Shown: in pieces, positions 36,670-42,192 of the stretch
Layout: each line of letters begins with the position of its first letter
How positions within the stretch are numbered: position 1 is the stretch's first letter
DNA from: a virus
Length of the DNA stretch: 42,192 nt
Virus record (IMG/VR): IMGVR_UViG_3300044742_000128
Location: 1-42,192 of that record
Reading direction: 5' to 3' (one strand)
Position numbers and translations under genes: made by a program
The notes under the pieces: model-generated
Database searches by the model: none
What the model was told of the DNA's origin: nothing
What the model saw: the letters and a program-made list of their open reading frames with translations, nothing else

Positions 36670-36873
36670 ATGTTAGGATATCAACTTGATACATTGATAC
36701 AAAGACTAGAAAGTTTATTATGCACTTTGCCACAAGTATATGGCACTTATAATACGAGTGACATTGAAACTTTGAAATACATATATCAAATATCTCAAAG
36801 TTTATACTATCTAAAACAAATCAAAAATATAGACAATACAACAAATAATAATACAGGAGAAAAAATAGAATAA
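36670..36873 (+). CDS. Small helical protein, unknown
   Basis: A 67-residue protein with ribosome site ATGGAG, 6 bases before the ATG. It has Leu/Ile/Tyr-rich helices (LGYQLDTLIQRLESLLCTL) and an Asn-rich tail. It ends 1 base before gp32, so it is in its operon. Confidence 0.65.
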   Translation: MLGYQLDTLIQRLESLLCTLPQVYGTYNTSDIETLKYIYQISQSLYYLKQIKNIDNTTNNNTGEKIE

Positions 36874-36874
36874 T

Positions 36875-37747
36875 ATGGTACTTTCATTTTTAGACCTAAA
36901 AAATAGCAGAGCTAAATCCTTAGAATCTCTGACTACCGAACTTCAAAAACAAACCGCTCCAAAATTCGTTGAAGATGACAGGATTTGGTATCCTGACGTT
37001 GATAAAGCTGGAAACGGTTATGCAGTAATTCGTTTCCTACCAGCACCAAGAGGCGAAGAAGTTCCTTTTGTGCGTGTTTGGTTCCATTCTTTTCAGGGCA
37101 AAACTGGCAGCTGGTATATTGAAAACTCCCTAACAACTCTAGGCAAACCTGATCCTGTTAGTGAGTATAATTCAATTCTTTGGAATAGCGGGCAGGATTC
37201 TGATAAAGAAGTTGCTCGGAAACAAAAACGTAAACTTACTTACATTTCTAATATTCTAGTTATGAAGGATATTGCTCATCCAGAAAATGAGGGCAAAGTT
37301 TTTTTGTTCCGTTATGGCAAGAAAATTTTTGATAAACTAAACAACCTTATGATCCCTCAGTTTCCTGATGAACCGCCAATCAATCCTTTTGATTTTTGGG
37401 CTGGTGTTCCTTTGCGGCTGAAAATTTGCATTGTTGAAGGATATAGAAACTATGATCAATCAGAGTTTGTGAAACCACCTTCTCCTCTTACAGACAATGA
37501 TGAAGAGCTAGAAAAAATTTGGAATCAACAGCATTCTCTACAAGAATTTGTTTCTGGAAAAAACTTCAAAACATATGATGAACTCAAGGCTCGACTAGAT
37601 CGGGTTCTTGGAACAACTGGAAAGCGCGTAGCATCAGTTGCAGCTGATGTTGATGATAATTCGCCTCCTCCATTTGATGTGGATGAAACAGATGAAGAGC
37701 ACAAGAAAACTGTAAGTCTATTTCAAAGCCTAGTAAATAAACAATAA
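36875..37747 (+). CDS. 32: Single-strand DNA binding protein, gp32 family
   Basis: A 290-residue gp32 homolog. The N-terminal domain has SFLDLKNSRAKSLESLTTEL. The OB core follows (IWYPDVDKAGNGYAVIRFLP through KIFDKLNNLMIPQF), and then an acidic C-tail (DVDDNSPPPFDVDETDEEHK). T4 gp32 has a zinc site (H64, C77, C87, C90). Here H71 is kept, but the cysteines are absent: S85 and S96 replace the first two. As in marine T4-like phages, the zinc appears lost. It coats replicating single strands and recruits partners by its acidic tail. Confidence 0.93.
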   Translation: MVLSFLDLKNSRAKSLESLTTELQKQTAPKFVEDDRIWYPDVDKAGNGYAVIRFLPAPRGEEVPFVRVWFHSFQGKTGSWYIENSLTTLGKPDPVSEYNSILWNSGQDSDKEVARKQKRKLTYISNILVMKDIAHPENEGKVFLFRYGKKIFDKLNNLMIPQFPDEPPINPFDFWAGVPLRLKICIVEGYRNYDQSEFVKPPSPLTDNDEELEKIWNQQHSLQEFVSGKNFKTYDELKARLDRVLGTTGKRVASVAADVDDNSPPPFDVDETDEEHKKTVSLFQSLVNKQ

Positions 37748-37803
37748 AGGTTTGGTTGCCAACCTAAGGGCGTCTCTTTGCTAGTGTGCAAAGGCCAAAA
37801 CGG

Positions 37804-37848
37804 AAAAGGGTGCTTTCCCGAGATAAGGAAGGCACCCTTTTTTTGTCG
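37804..37848. terminator. Bidirectional terminator between gp32 and H-NS
   Basis: AAAAGGGTGC, then TTTCC, pairs with GGAAG and GCACCCTTTTTTT around CGAGATAA. An outer CCAAAACGG/CCGTTTTTGG pairing (37795-37803 with 37849-37858) extends it. A-rich on one side and T-rich on the other, it can stop transcripts from both convergent genes. Confidence 0.85.
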
Positions 37849-37860
37849 CCGTTTTTGGTC

Positions 37861-38217
37861 TTAGGTCTTCGCTGGCTCTTCCTCCTTGATCCTGAAATCC
37901 TCGGGATTTACACCGGCCTTCTTCTTTTCCGTCATCCAGCCCGGCATCCGACCTTGGCCAGTCCAGGTATTGGTCGGATTGTTTGGATCACGGTATTTGG
38001 CCGCGCGAGTTGAGGGCTGTTTGATCTTGCCGTAGACCTCGGCAATGTTGGTTCCAGCGCCAGCCAACATCTCTTCGATTCGCTCCTTCAGGCCAGCCCT
38101 TTTCTCAACCTTGATTTCCTCGGCCATACCAGTCAGCTGGGTAATCAAGTTTTCCAGCGCGGGCAAATCGGCGCCCTTGGCTGCTTTCAGAAACCTCTCT
38201 TGTTCAGACTTATTCAT
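37861..38217 (-). CDS. H-NS family nucleoid-associated protein
   Basis: A 118-residue protein and the only minus-strand gene here. The C-terminal DNA-binding motif is clear: KYRDPNNPTNTWTGQGRMPG at residues 74-93, followed by W94, with the G-R-x-P loop that inserts into the AT-rich minor groove. The N-terminal half is a helical oligomerisation region (FLKAAKGADLPALENLITQL). HvrA and H-NS of proteobacteria share this plan. It may silence genes, compact phage DNA, or oppose the host silencer. It has its own promoter and looks GC-richer than its neighbours. Confidence 0.9.
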   Translation of the reverse strand: MNKSEQERFLKAAKGADLPALENLITQLTGMAEEIKVEKRAGLKERIEEMLAGAGTNIAEVYGKIKQPSTRAAKYRDPNNPTNTWTGQGRMPGWMTEKKKAGVNPEDFRIKEEEPAKT

Positions 38218-38248
38218 CGTGACTTCTCCAGTTAGGGACAGAAGCTCC

Positions 38249-38277
38249 TACATAGAGATAGAAAAACAGCCTGTCAA
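38249..38277 (-). promoter_or_regulatory. Promoter of the H-NS-like gene
   Basis: On the minus strand, TTGACA (38277-38272), a 17-base spacer, then TATGTA (38254-38249). Near the sigma-70 consensus. The transcript start would be about 25 bases before the start codon. Confidence 0.65.
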
Positions 38278-38340
38278 GAGGGGACTTCTTTCGTCTGTTC
38301 TTTCTTGGCCACTTTTTTTGAGAACAGGCTAACAAGAGGC

Positions 38341-38369
38341 TTGTCATTGCCAAAGGATCGTGCTAGGGT
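38341..38369 (+). promoter_or_regulatory. Promoter of the structured leader
   Basis: TTGTCA at 38341-38346, a 17-base spacer, then TAGGGT at 38364-38369. It is divergent from the H-NS promoter, with about 65 bases between the two -35 boxes. Confidence 0.45.
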
Positions 38370-38375
38370 CCACTT

Positions 38376-38600
38376 GTCTAGAAGTCTACTTTGTGACAAA
38401 CCCTATTGGAGGCGTGTCATGTGATATGACAAGGGGCACGGGAAGAGAAATCCAATCGGTCCTTCTATCATCCTAGTCCCCAAGTCTCTCGACTTAGGAT
38501 AGTGATTGGCGGATATCCTGCACACAAGCCTAAACCTCTTCCCGTTGATCCCTATGTTTGAAAACTAGGGGAATATCAGCATCTACCACCACCGAAAACC
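38376..38600 (+). ncRNA. Long structured leader or non-coding RNA
   Basis: A dense set of helices fills this gene-free stretch. TGTCAT (38415-38420) pairs with ATGACA (38426-38431). CGGGAAGAG (38439-38447) pairs perfectly with CTCTTCCCG (38536-38544), enclosing CCAATC/GATTGG (38452-38457/38504-38509), ATCCT/AGGAT and AAGTC/GACTT with a TCTC loop. A final hairpin CCCTA/TAGGG lies at 38550-38570. No start codon with a ribosome site is seen before 38611. Confidence 0.45.
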
Positions 38601-38610
38601 GGAGTCTAAA

Positions 38611-38991
38611 ATGCTCAAGTCAACTGCGCGAATCCAAGAACAAGTAGATAAGCTTATTGCCAAAAGCGGCGGAATAAAAGGAAAACTATCTTCTCAACAT
38701 GACATTCCAAAACGAACTTTCAAGGACAATAACAAATACAAAAAAATGGTCCGCGACGTTCAAGAGGAATTGGCAAAGCGCAACATTCATTTGAAAATAA
38801 CAACAAAACAAATCGCAGAAAGAATCAAAGCAGACGGTGGAATAACAGCTTTGGGAACTGTGAATCGCTTTCTCAACTATGGACGCGGCGGAAAGTATAT
38901 GTATTATGTTCATGGTCCCTATATGACAACAACATGTGCCATAGCTGACGCCATGGGACTCCAATTCGTTTTGAGGGCTAAATCCAACTAA
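38611..38991 (+). CDS. Basic protein of unknown function
   Basis: A 126-residue basic protein, ATG 38611, with CCGGAG 8 bases upstream. Helical N-terminus with KRTFKDNNKYKKMVRDVQEE, then LKITTKQIAERIKADGGITAL and a glycine-rich turn (NYGRGGKYMYYVHGP). It resembles small DNA-binding regulators, but I cannot name a family. It lies behind the long structured leader. Confidence 0.65.
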   Translation: MLKSTARIQEQVDKLIAKSGGIKGKLSSQHDIPKRTFKDNNKYKKMVRDVQEELAKRNIHLKITTKQIAERIKADGGITALGTVNRFLNYGRGGKYMYYVHGPYMTTTCAIADAMGLQFVLRAKSN

Positions 38992-39284
38992 TGCGAATCT
39001 TGACTCCAGATCAACTAAAGTTGGCAGAAAAACTTGACAACTTTATGCAAGAAAAAGCACAGGCCGAGTATTCCGATAAGGATACGGCCTGTGCTTTTAT
39101 ATTTCTATTATTGATGATGATTGCTGATAATCTTCATGAAAAAGATGAACTTTCTTTAGTCAATCTTTTACGCCAAGTGAATGTAACTCTTCATTCCACT
39201 ATAGCTTGTATTGCTTTAGTGGATGGAGAAGAAATCATAGAAAAAGTAAAAGAACAACCTCCAAACAATGCCACGAAACATTGA
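38991..39284 (+). CDS. Small helical protein, holds a hairpin in its gene
   Basis: A 97-residue helical protein starting by TAATG overlap. Residues 37-48 are hydrophobic (FIFLLLMMIADNL), and the end is Lys/Glu-rich. Codons 20-36 contain a terminator-like hairpin (39053-39098). Function unknown. Confidence 0.6.
   Translation: MRILTPDQLKLAEKLDNFMQEKAQAEYSDKDTACAFIFLLLMMIADNLHEKDELSLVNLLRQVNVTLHSTIACIALVDGEEIIEKVKEQPPNNATKH
39053..39102 (+). terminator. Terminator-like hairpin inside a gene
   Basis: AAAAGCACAGGCCG (39053-39066) pairs perfectly, 14 bp, with CGGCCTGTGCTTTT (39085-39098), around an 18-base loop, then TATATTTC. It has the full form of an intrinsic terminator, yet lies in codons 21-36 of the gene at 38991. 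Confidence 0.6.
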
Positions 39285-39299
39285 TCACAAAGTTGTGAT
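39284..39299. promoter_or_regulatory. Operator-like palindrome
   Basis: ATCACAA-AG-TTGTGAT, a perfect 7-bp inverted repeat with a 2-base centre. It touches the previous stop codon and abuts the -35 (TTGGAC, 39299-39304) of the promoter for the DUF2786 gene. Confidence 0.45.
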
Positions 39300-39328
39300 T
39301 GGACGGCCGACTTTCTTTGGGCTATTCT
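39299..39328 (+). promoter_or_regulatory. Promoter of the DUF2786 gene
   Basis: TTGGAC at 39299-39304, then CTATTC at 39322-39327 with a 17-base spacer, or TATTCT at 18. Just downstream, CTTTCTTTGG (39311-39320) and CCAAAGAAAG (39348-39357) form a 10-bp hairpin covering the ribosome site region. Confidence 0.4.
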
Positions 39329-39368
39329 TTTGTCTAGAAACAACGCACCAAAGAAAGGCCCCTGTATC

Positions 39369-40124
39369 ATGAACGAAGGTAGCACAAAAAGAGAACAGAT
39401 CAGGGCCAAGGTGCGTGCGCTTCTAGCTCTGACTATTGAGAATGGGGCCACGGAAGGCGAGGCCATGAACGCTGCTGCAATGGCCGCTAAACTCATGGCA
39501 GAGTATGATCTAACCTATGTGGACATGGAGCAAGAGGTGCGCGGCGAGCGTTATGGGGCTCGCGGAAAGCCTGGGTATGTCCGTGGTTCCAGACGGCGCA
39601 AGTCCTTTCATGAGGTTCACAATTGCTTGATGCGAATTGCGGAGTTTTTTGACTGCCGCGTTTTCACTACTGCTTTAGTCAATGAAGGCCAGGGCGGAGA
39701 ACTGGTTTATTTCGGCTCGGAAATGCACACGGAACTCGCCCACCAAATGACTGACATGATCCGTATGGTTATGGAAACGGAGTTTGCGCACTATCTGCAT
39801 GTCAATCGCGGCGTGATACATGGCCGAAAACTTCGTGCTTCTTTCATGTTCGGAATGACCAACCGAATCAATCAGCGGTTTTTTGAAATCATGGAAGAGC
39901 GTAAGCGGAACGTTCCTAGCAGAAATGCGTTGGTTGTGATCCGCAAGGATGTGGTGACTTCGTTGTGGGCTCAGATGCAGCAACGACTCAAGCTCAAGCC
40001 CGGCGCGGCTGTGAAGGGCAAGAAGGTCGATCCTAACGCCTATGCAGCTGGCTTGAAGGCTGGTGATAATGTGGCCTTGCGCCAGGACGCCCAACTAGAC
40101 AGTCAGCGCGTGATTGAAGGTTGA
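39369..40124 (+). CDS. DUF2786 protein
   Basis: A 251-residue protein. Residues 8-48 hold the DUF2786 pattern (IRAKVRALLALTIENGATEG, then EAMNAAAMAAKLMAEYDL). The central part has SFHEVHNCLMRIAEFFDCRV and a His-rich segment. The family occurs in phages and bacteria without known function. ATG 39369 is chosen; the longer frame from 39330 crosses the leader hairpin. It is GC-richer than its surroundings and has its own promoter. Confidence 0.82.
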   Translation: MNEGSTKREQIRAKVRALLALTIENGATEGEAMNAAAMAAKLMAEYDLTYVDMEQEVRGERYGARGKPGYVRGSRRRKSFHEVHNCLMRIAEFFDCRVFTTALVNEGQGGELVYFGSEMHTELAHQMTDMIRMVMETEFAHYLHVNRGVIHGRKLRASFMFGMTNRINQRFFEIMEERKRNVPSRNALVVIRKDVVTSLWAQMQQRLKLKPGAAVKGKKVDPNAYAAGLKAGDNVALRQDAQLDSQRVIEG

Positions 40125-40131
40125 ACGTGTC

Positions 40132-40470
40132 ATGAAAACCAATTGCTCAGTCTGTAATCGGCGGGACGTGGAAATTCCCCCGAGAAACTGTTCCAACTAT
40201 TCGCCTGCGCGCTATAGCTGTCCGTTCGCGCCGCTCAAAAGAACTCTAGATGATTTGGAGGCTTGGCGCCAGCATCAAGAAACTTCATACAAAACTACAA
40301 GAGCAGCATTTGCTATCGCTAAAGACCCGGTTACAAATGAGCTAGAATTTTCTCTTTATGATGATGACGGCTATGGCAACGGTGATCACATCTTCACCGT
40401 AAAATATGAGGATTTGAAACAAGCGATCATCAAAGTGTATGCTGATATGGAGAAAGAAGAAGTGTCATGA
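40132..40470 (+). CDS. Cysteine-rich N-terminus, unknown
   Basis: A 112-residue protein, ATG 40132 with GAAGG upstream. CSVCNRRD, then RNC and YSCPF provide four cysteines, a likely zinc site in the first 25 residues. The rest is mixed alpha/beta (FAIAKDPVTNELEFSLYDDD). It ends in ATGA. Confidence 0.6.
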   Translation: MKTNCSVCNRRDVEIPPRNCSNYSPARYSCPFAPLKRTLDDLEAWRQHQETSYKTTRAAFAIAKDPVTNELEFSLYDDDGYGNGDHIFTVKYEDLKQAIIKVYADMEKEEVS

Positions 40471-40643
40471 ACTATCCGACCGACGCTGAAAAAATTCTTC
40501 TGCATTTGAAACTGGCCAATACAAATGGCGTTCAAATATATGGTGCTCATCATGCTTATCATATGGGAATGATTTGGGATTTGATTCTCACTGGTATGGG
40601 TTGGAATCTGGAAAGAAGTGAATTGGGAAAATATATGTCATGA
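40467..40643 (+). CDS. Small protein, unknown
   Basis: A 58-residue protein that starts in an ATGA overlap. It is helical, with several Met, His and Trp (HHAYHMGMIWDLILTGMGW). It ends in an ATGA overlap. No family recognised. Confidence 0.55.
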   Translation: MNYPTDAEKILLHLKLANTNGVQIYGAHHAYHMGMIWDLILTGMGWNLERSELGKYMS

Positions 40644-40729
40644 AACATATATTAAGATATATCACTACCATTGATGTGTTGGTGTTAGTTGGACTTTTAG
40701 TCCTTGCACTCTACTACATTGGAAAGTGA
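40640..40729 (+). CDS. 29-residue membrane peptide
   Basis: Starts in an ATGA overlap. Residues 9-26 form one hydrophobic helix (TIDVLVLVGLLVLALYYI). Coupled to the previous gene. Function unknown. Confidence 0.5.
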   Translation: MKHILRYITTIDVLVLVGLLVLALYYIGK

Positions 40730-40737
40730 AGAACAAA

Positions 40738-41019
40738 ATGAACAACATGAGCAACAAGACGCACTTTCTAGATTATGATTCAAAACTTTCTTTGTTGCGG
40801 AAACCGAAACAGGTTCCCGGTCAGAAAGTTGTTTTGATTAAAGAACATTCACGCGGAGAACATATGGTTCCCATTCCGAAAAGAAGTATCGGGAAGGTGG
40901 GATATTCTCGGCCTTTTGGACCTAATCACAGCATCGTTTTCTTTGAAGGGTTCGGCTACTATCATATCCACTTGGATCAACTCAGGATGTGGAAGAAACC
41001 CAAAGGGGAAAAGAAATGA
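40738..41019 (+). CDS. Small SH3-like beta protein
   Basis: A 93-residue protein. ATG 40738 is preferred; GTG 40726 is possible. The strand-rich centre (GQKVVLIKEHSRG, SIGKVGYSRPFGPNHSIVFF and YYHIHLDQLRMW) suggests an SH3-like barrel, typical of phage proteins with KOW-like spacing. Basic at both ends. It ends in ATGA. Confidence 0.6.
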   Translation: MNNMSNKTHFLDYDSKLSLLRKPKQVPGQKVVLIKEHSRGEHMVPIPKRSIGKVGYSRPFGPNHSIVFFEGFGYYHIHLDQLRMWKKPKGEKK

Positions 41020-41219
41020 AATACCATGTGGAAGTGAAAGTGCGGCTTCCGAGAACTGGCAACCAATTCCAATGGCAAGCAGTAAGACCAACGGGCGGCC
41101 AGCCTTATGCATTCACAAAAGACGAGGCGAATAACTATATCAGGAGGCAAACAGCTGAATCGTTTGATCCTGAAAACTACAGGCTTGTGATTATCCCGGA
41201 GAGAAACAATGACGACTAA
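41016..41219 (+). CDS. Small protein, unknown
   Basis: A 67-residue protein from the ATGA overlap at 41016. The start is beta (KYHVEVKVRLPRTG) and the middle helical (TKDEANNYIRRQTAES). It ends with an 11-base overlap with the next gene. No family recognised. Confidence 0.6.
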   Translation: MKYHVEVKVRLPRTGNQFQWQAVRPTGGQPYAFTKDEANNYIRRQTAESFDPENYRLVIIPERNNDD

Positions 41220-41427
41220 GCTTGATATCTCCAAAAGAAAGATAACATTAGACCTGGATGCAGAAGACGTGAAAGATATGCGTTTTCTTGCAGCCAAGTA
41301 TGAAATGTCGCTTGAAGTCTTCATCCGACATGTGCTAAGGTTCCACACACGGGAATTGTTGAAAACAGGGGACCATGGTAATGCTCAAGCGCGTAAGAAT
41401 TTCAAGCGACTCCTCCCTACGGCATAG
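41209..41427 (+). CDS. Small protein, ribbon-helix-helix-like
   Basis: A 72-residue protein. KITLDLDAEDVKDMRFLAAK, then MSLEVFIRHVLRFH, has the strand-helix-turn-helix plan of ribbon-helix-helix DNA-binding proteins. A basic tail follows. It could be a transcription regulator. It overlaps the next gene by 53 bases. Confidence 0.55.
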   Translation: MTTKLDISKRKITLDLDAEDVKDMRFLAAKYEMSLEVFIRHVLRFHTRELLKTGDHGNAQARKNFKRLLPTA

Positions 41428-41716
41428 ACTAGATGGGGCTTCACTTTCTGAGATAATTGATATCTTTATTCAAACCAGGGCACGTATCCGACACCTGAAA
41501 CAAATTGAAAAAGAAATAAAAGAATTTTTTACAGATACCGGGCACAATACATTTGATGGGGAGAATCACAAAATCATCCGAGAAGTTTCAAACATCACTG
41601 AATGGGATGATAACAGACTACACGCTTATTTAAAATCTAGAGCTAAGTTCTATCGTATCAAAGACCGAAAGCGGGTTGATTATCTGATCATCCGCAAACA
41701 ACCAAAATCAACCTGA
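41375..41716 (+). CDS. Basic helical protein, unknown
   Basis: A 113-residue basic protein, ATG 41375 with AGGGG 5 bases before; ATG 41381 is an alternative. Helical coiled part (RARIRHLKQIEKEIKEFF), then a Lys/Arg-rich end (IKDRKRVDYLIIRKQP). No family recognised. Confidence 0.6.
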   Translation: MVMLKRVRISSDSSLRHRLDGASLSEIIDIFIQTRARIRHLKQIEKEIKEFFTDTGHNTFDGENHKIIREVSNITEWDDNRLHAYLKSRAKFYRIKDRKRVDYLIIRKQPKST

Positions 41717-41732
41717 GAAAAAGGAGAGTATT

Positions 41733-42192
41733 ATGTTTGAGTTTATCGCTGCCTTGTTTGCAATGGGTATAGTTTTCTGGCTTGCCCTTTTGTTTCTATT
41801 AGCTGTTGCTGTGCTGTTGTCCGAGTTTGAAAAACCCGACTTTGCACTTGGCCTTGTTGTCTTAGCCGGTGTTGCGCTCTGGTTTTTCAAAGGCGTGAAC
41901 ATTCTAGCTCTGACCTGGGCCAACCTCGCGCTGGTGCTTACCTATGTCGTGGCCTATGCGATGATTGGTATTATTTGGAGCATGTTCAAGTGGGATCGTT
42001 ATAGTGCTCAATGCCGCAAGGATTATATGAGAGAAGTAAATAAAGTTCATGAATGGAATACTAATTATCCTAATCAAATCTCTAGAAATATTCCCAAATT
42101 TGAAGACTATGTTCCTGTTGCTCTCAAAAACAAACGCAAGTTTATCACCTGGATTGTTTTGTGGTGGGCAAGCATGTTCTGGTATGTCTTCT
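41733..42192 (+). CDS. Membrane protein, cut by the right window edge
   Basis: Open from ATG 41733, with the strong site AAAAGGAGAG 5 bases upstream, to the window end (153 residues seen). Three hydrophobic segments are visible: LFAMGIVFWLALLFLLAVAV, LGLVVLAGVALWFF, and ALVLTYVVAYAMIGIIW. Then comes a cytoplasmic loop (QCRKDYMREVNKVHEW), and another membrane segment begins at the edge (WIVLWWASMFWYV). A polytopic inner-membrane protein of unknown role. Confidence 0.7.
   Translation, partial: MFEFIAALFAMGIVFWLALLFLLAVAVLLSEFEKPDFALGLVVLAGVALWFFKGVNILALTWANLALVLTYVVAYAMIGIIWSMFKWDRYSAQCRKDYMREVNKVHEWNTNYPNQISRNIPKFEDYVPVALKNKRKFITWIVLWWASMFWYVF

Overview
The window is a contiguous stretch of a T4-superfamily (Straboviridae-like or cyanophage-like) myovirus genome. 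It is densely packed: about 100 mostly small genes, nearly all on the + strand, many overlapping by ATGA or TAATG. The T4 core genes seen are the primase gp61, helicase loader gp59, single-strand DNA binding protein gp32 and late-transcription coactivator gp33. Others typical of marine and rhizobial T4-like phages are PhoH, a PD-(D/E)XK exonuclease, a DUF6433-like protein and a GIY-YIG protein. An alphaproteobacterial host is likely. The phage tRNA-His lacks G-1 and has G1:U72 and A73, which is the alphaproteobacterial form. The nucleotide enzymes are a B12-dependent class II ribonucleotide reductase and ThyX, and there is an H-NS protein of the HvrA-like type. I recall similar gene mixes in Sinorhizobium T4-superfamily phages such as phiM12 and phiM9, but I could not run a comparison.

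Layout. 1-3065: end of a late/structural block (an Ig-like virion protein, a small structural protein, T4-family conserved proteins), with an exact T4-type late promoter at 469-476. 3066-5991: small genes, a candidate small RNA, tRNA-Trp, tRNA-His and primase. 6087-8044: class II ribonucleotide reductase behind a tiny leader ORF. 8045-11485: small genes, a Glu-type tRNA with an 8-base anticodon loop, a GIY-YIG protein, and a 440-base region with a promoter and micro-ORFs. 11486-18000: a BCS1-like AAA ATPase, an Rnl5-type RNA ligase, two calcineurin-like phosphoesterases and a methyltransferase. 18000-24160: a possibly frameshifted gene, then nucleotide metabolism (ThyX, dCMP deaminase, P-loop NTPase) interrupted by an HNH endonuclease, a glycosyltransferase and a DUF6433-like protein. 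24184-27370: an HNH-AP2 endonuclease, PhoH, exonuclease and metallopeptidase. 27371-30360: a structured RNA element, small membrane and zinc proteins, tandem paralogs, and a GC-rich DUF932 gene with its own promoter and terminator. 30373-37747: an SPFH protein, tRNA-Asn, P-loop kinase, gp33, a phosphoribosyltransferase, gp59, a tRNA-shaped RNA without an anticodon, and gp32. 37804-38217: a shared bidirectional terminator and the only - strand gene, an H-NS-like protein. 38341-42192: a structured leader RNA, small genes, a DUF2786 protein behind an operator-like palindrome, and a truncated membrane protein at the right edge.

How it works together. gp61, gp59 and gp32 load and prime the replication fork. 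The reductase, ThyX, dCMP deaminase and the NTPase supply dNTPs. gp33 and the late promoter point to T4-style late transcription, while many small early-type units carry host-like TTGAC-17-TATnnT promoters. The RNA ligase, phosphoesterases and P-loop kinase could form an RNA-repair set. The most unusual features are RNA-level: a tRNA body whose anticodon loop is replaced by a GAAA-capped hairpin, an 8-base anticodon loop, a compact pseudoknot-capable element, a long structured leader and a terminator-like hairpin buried inside a coding region.
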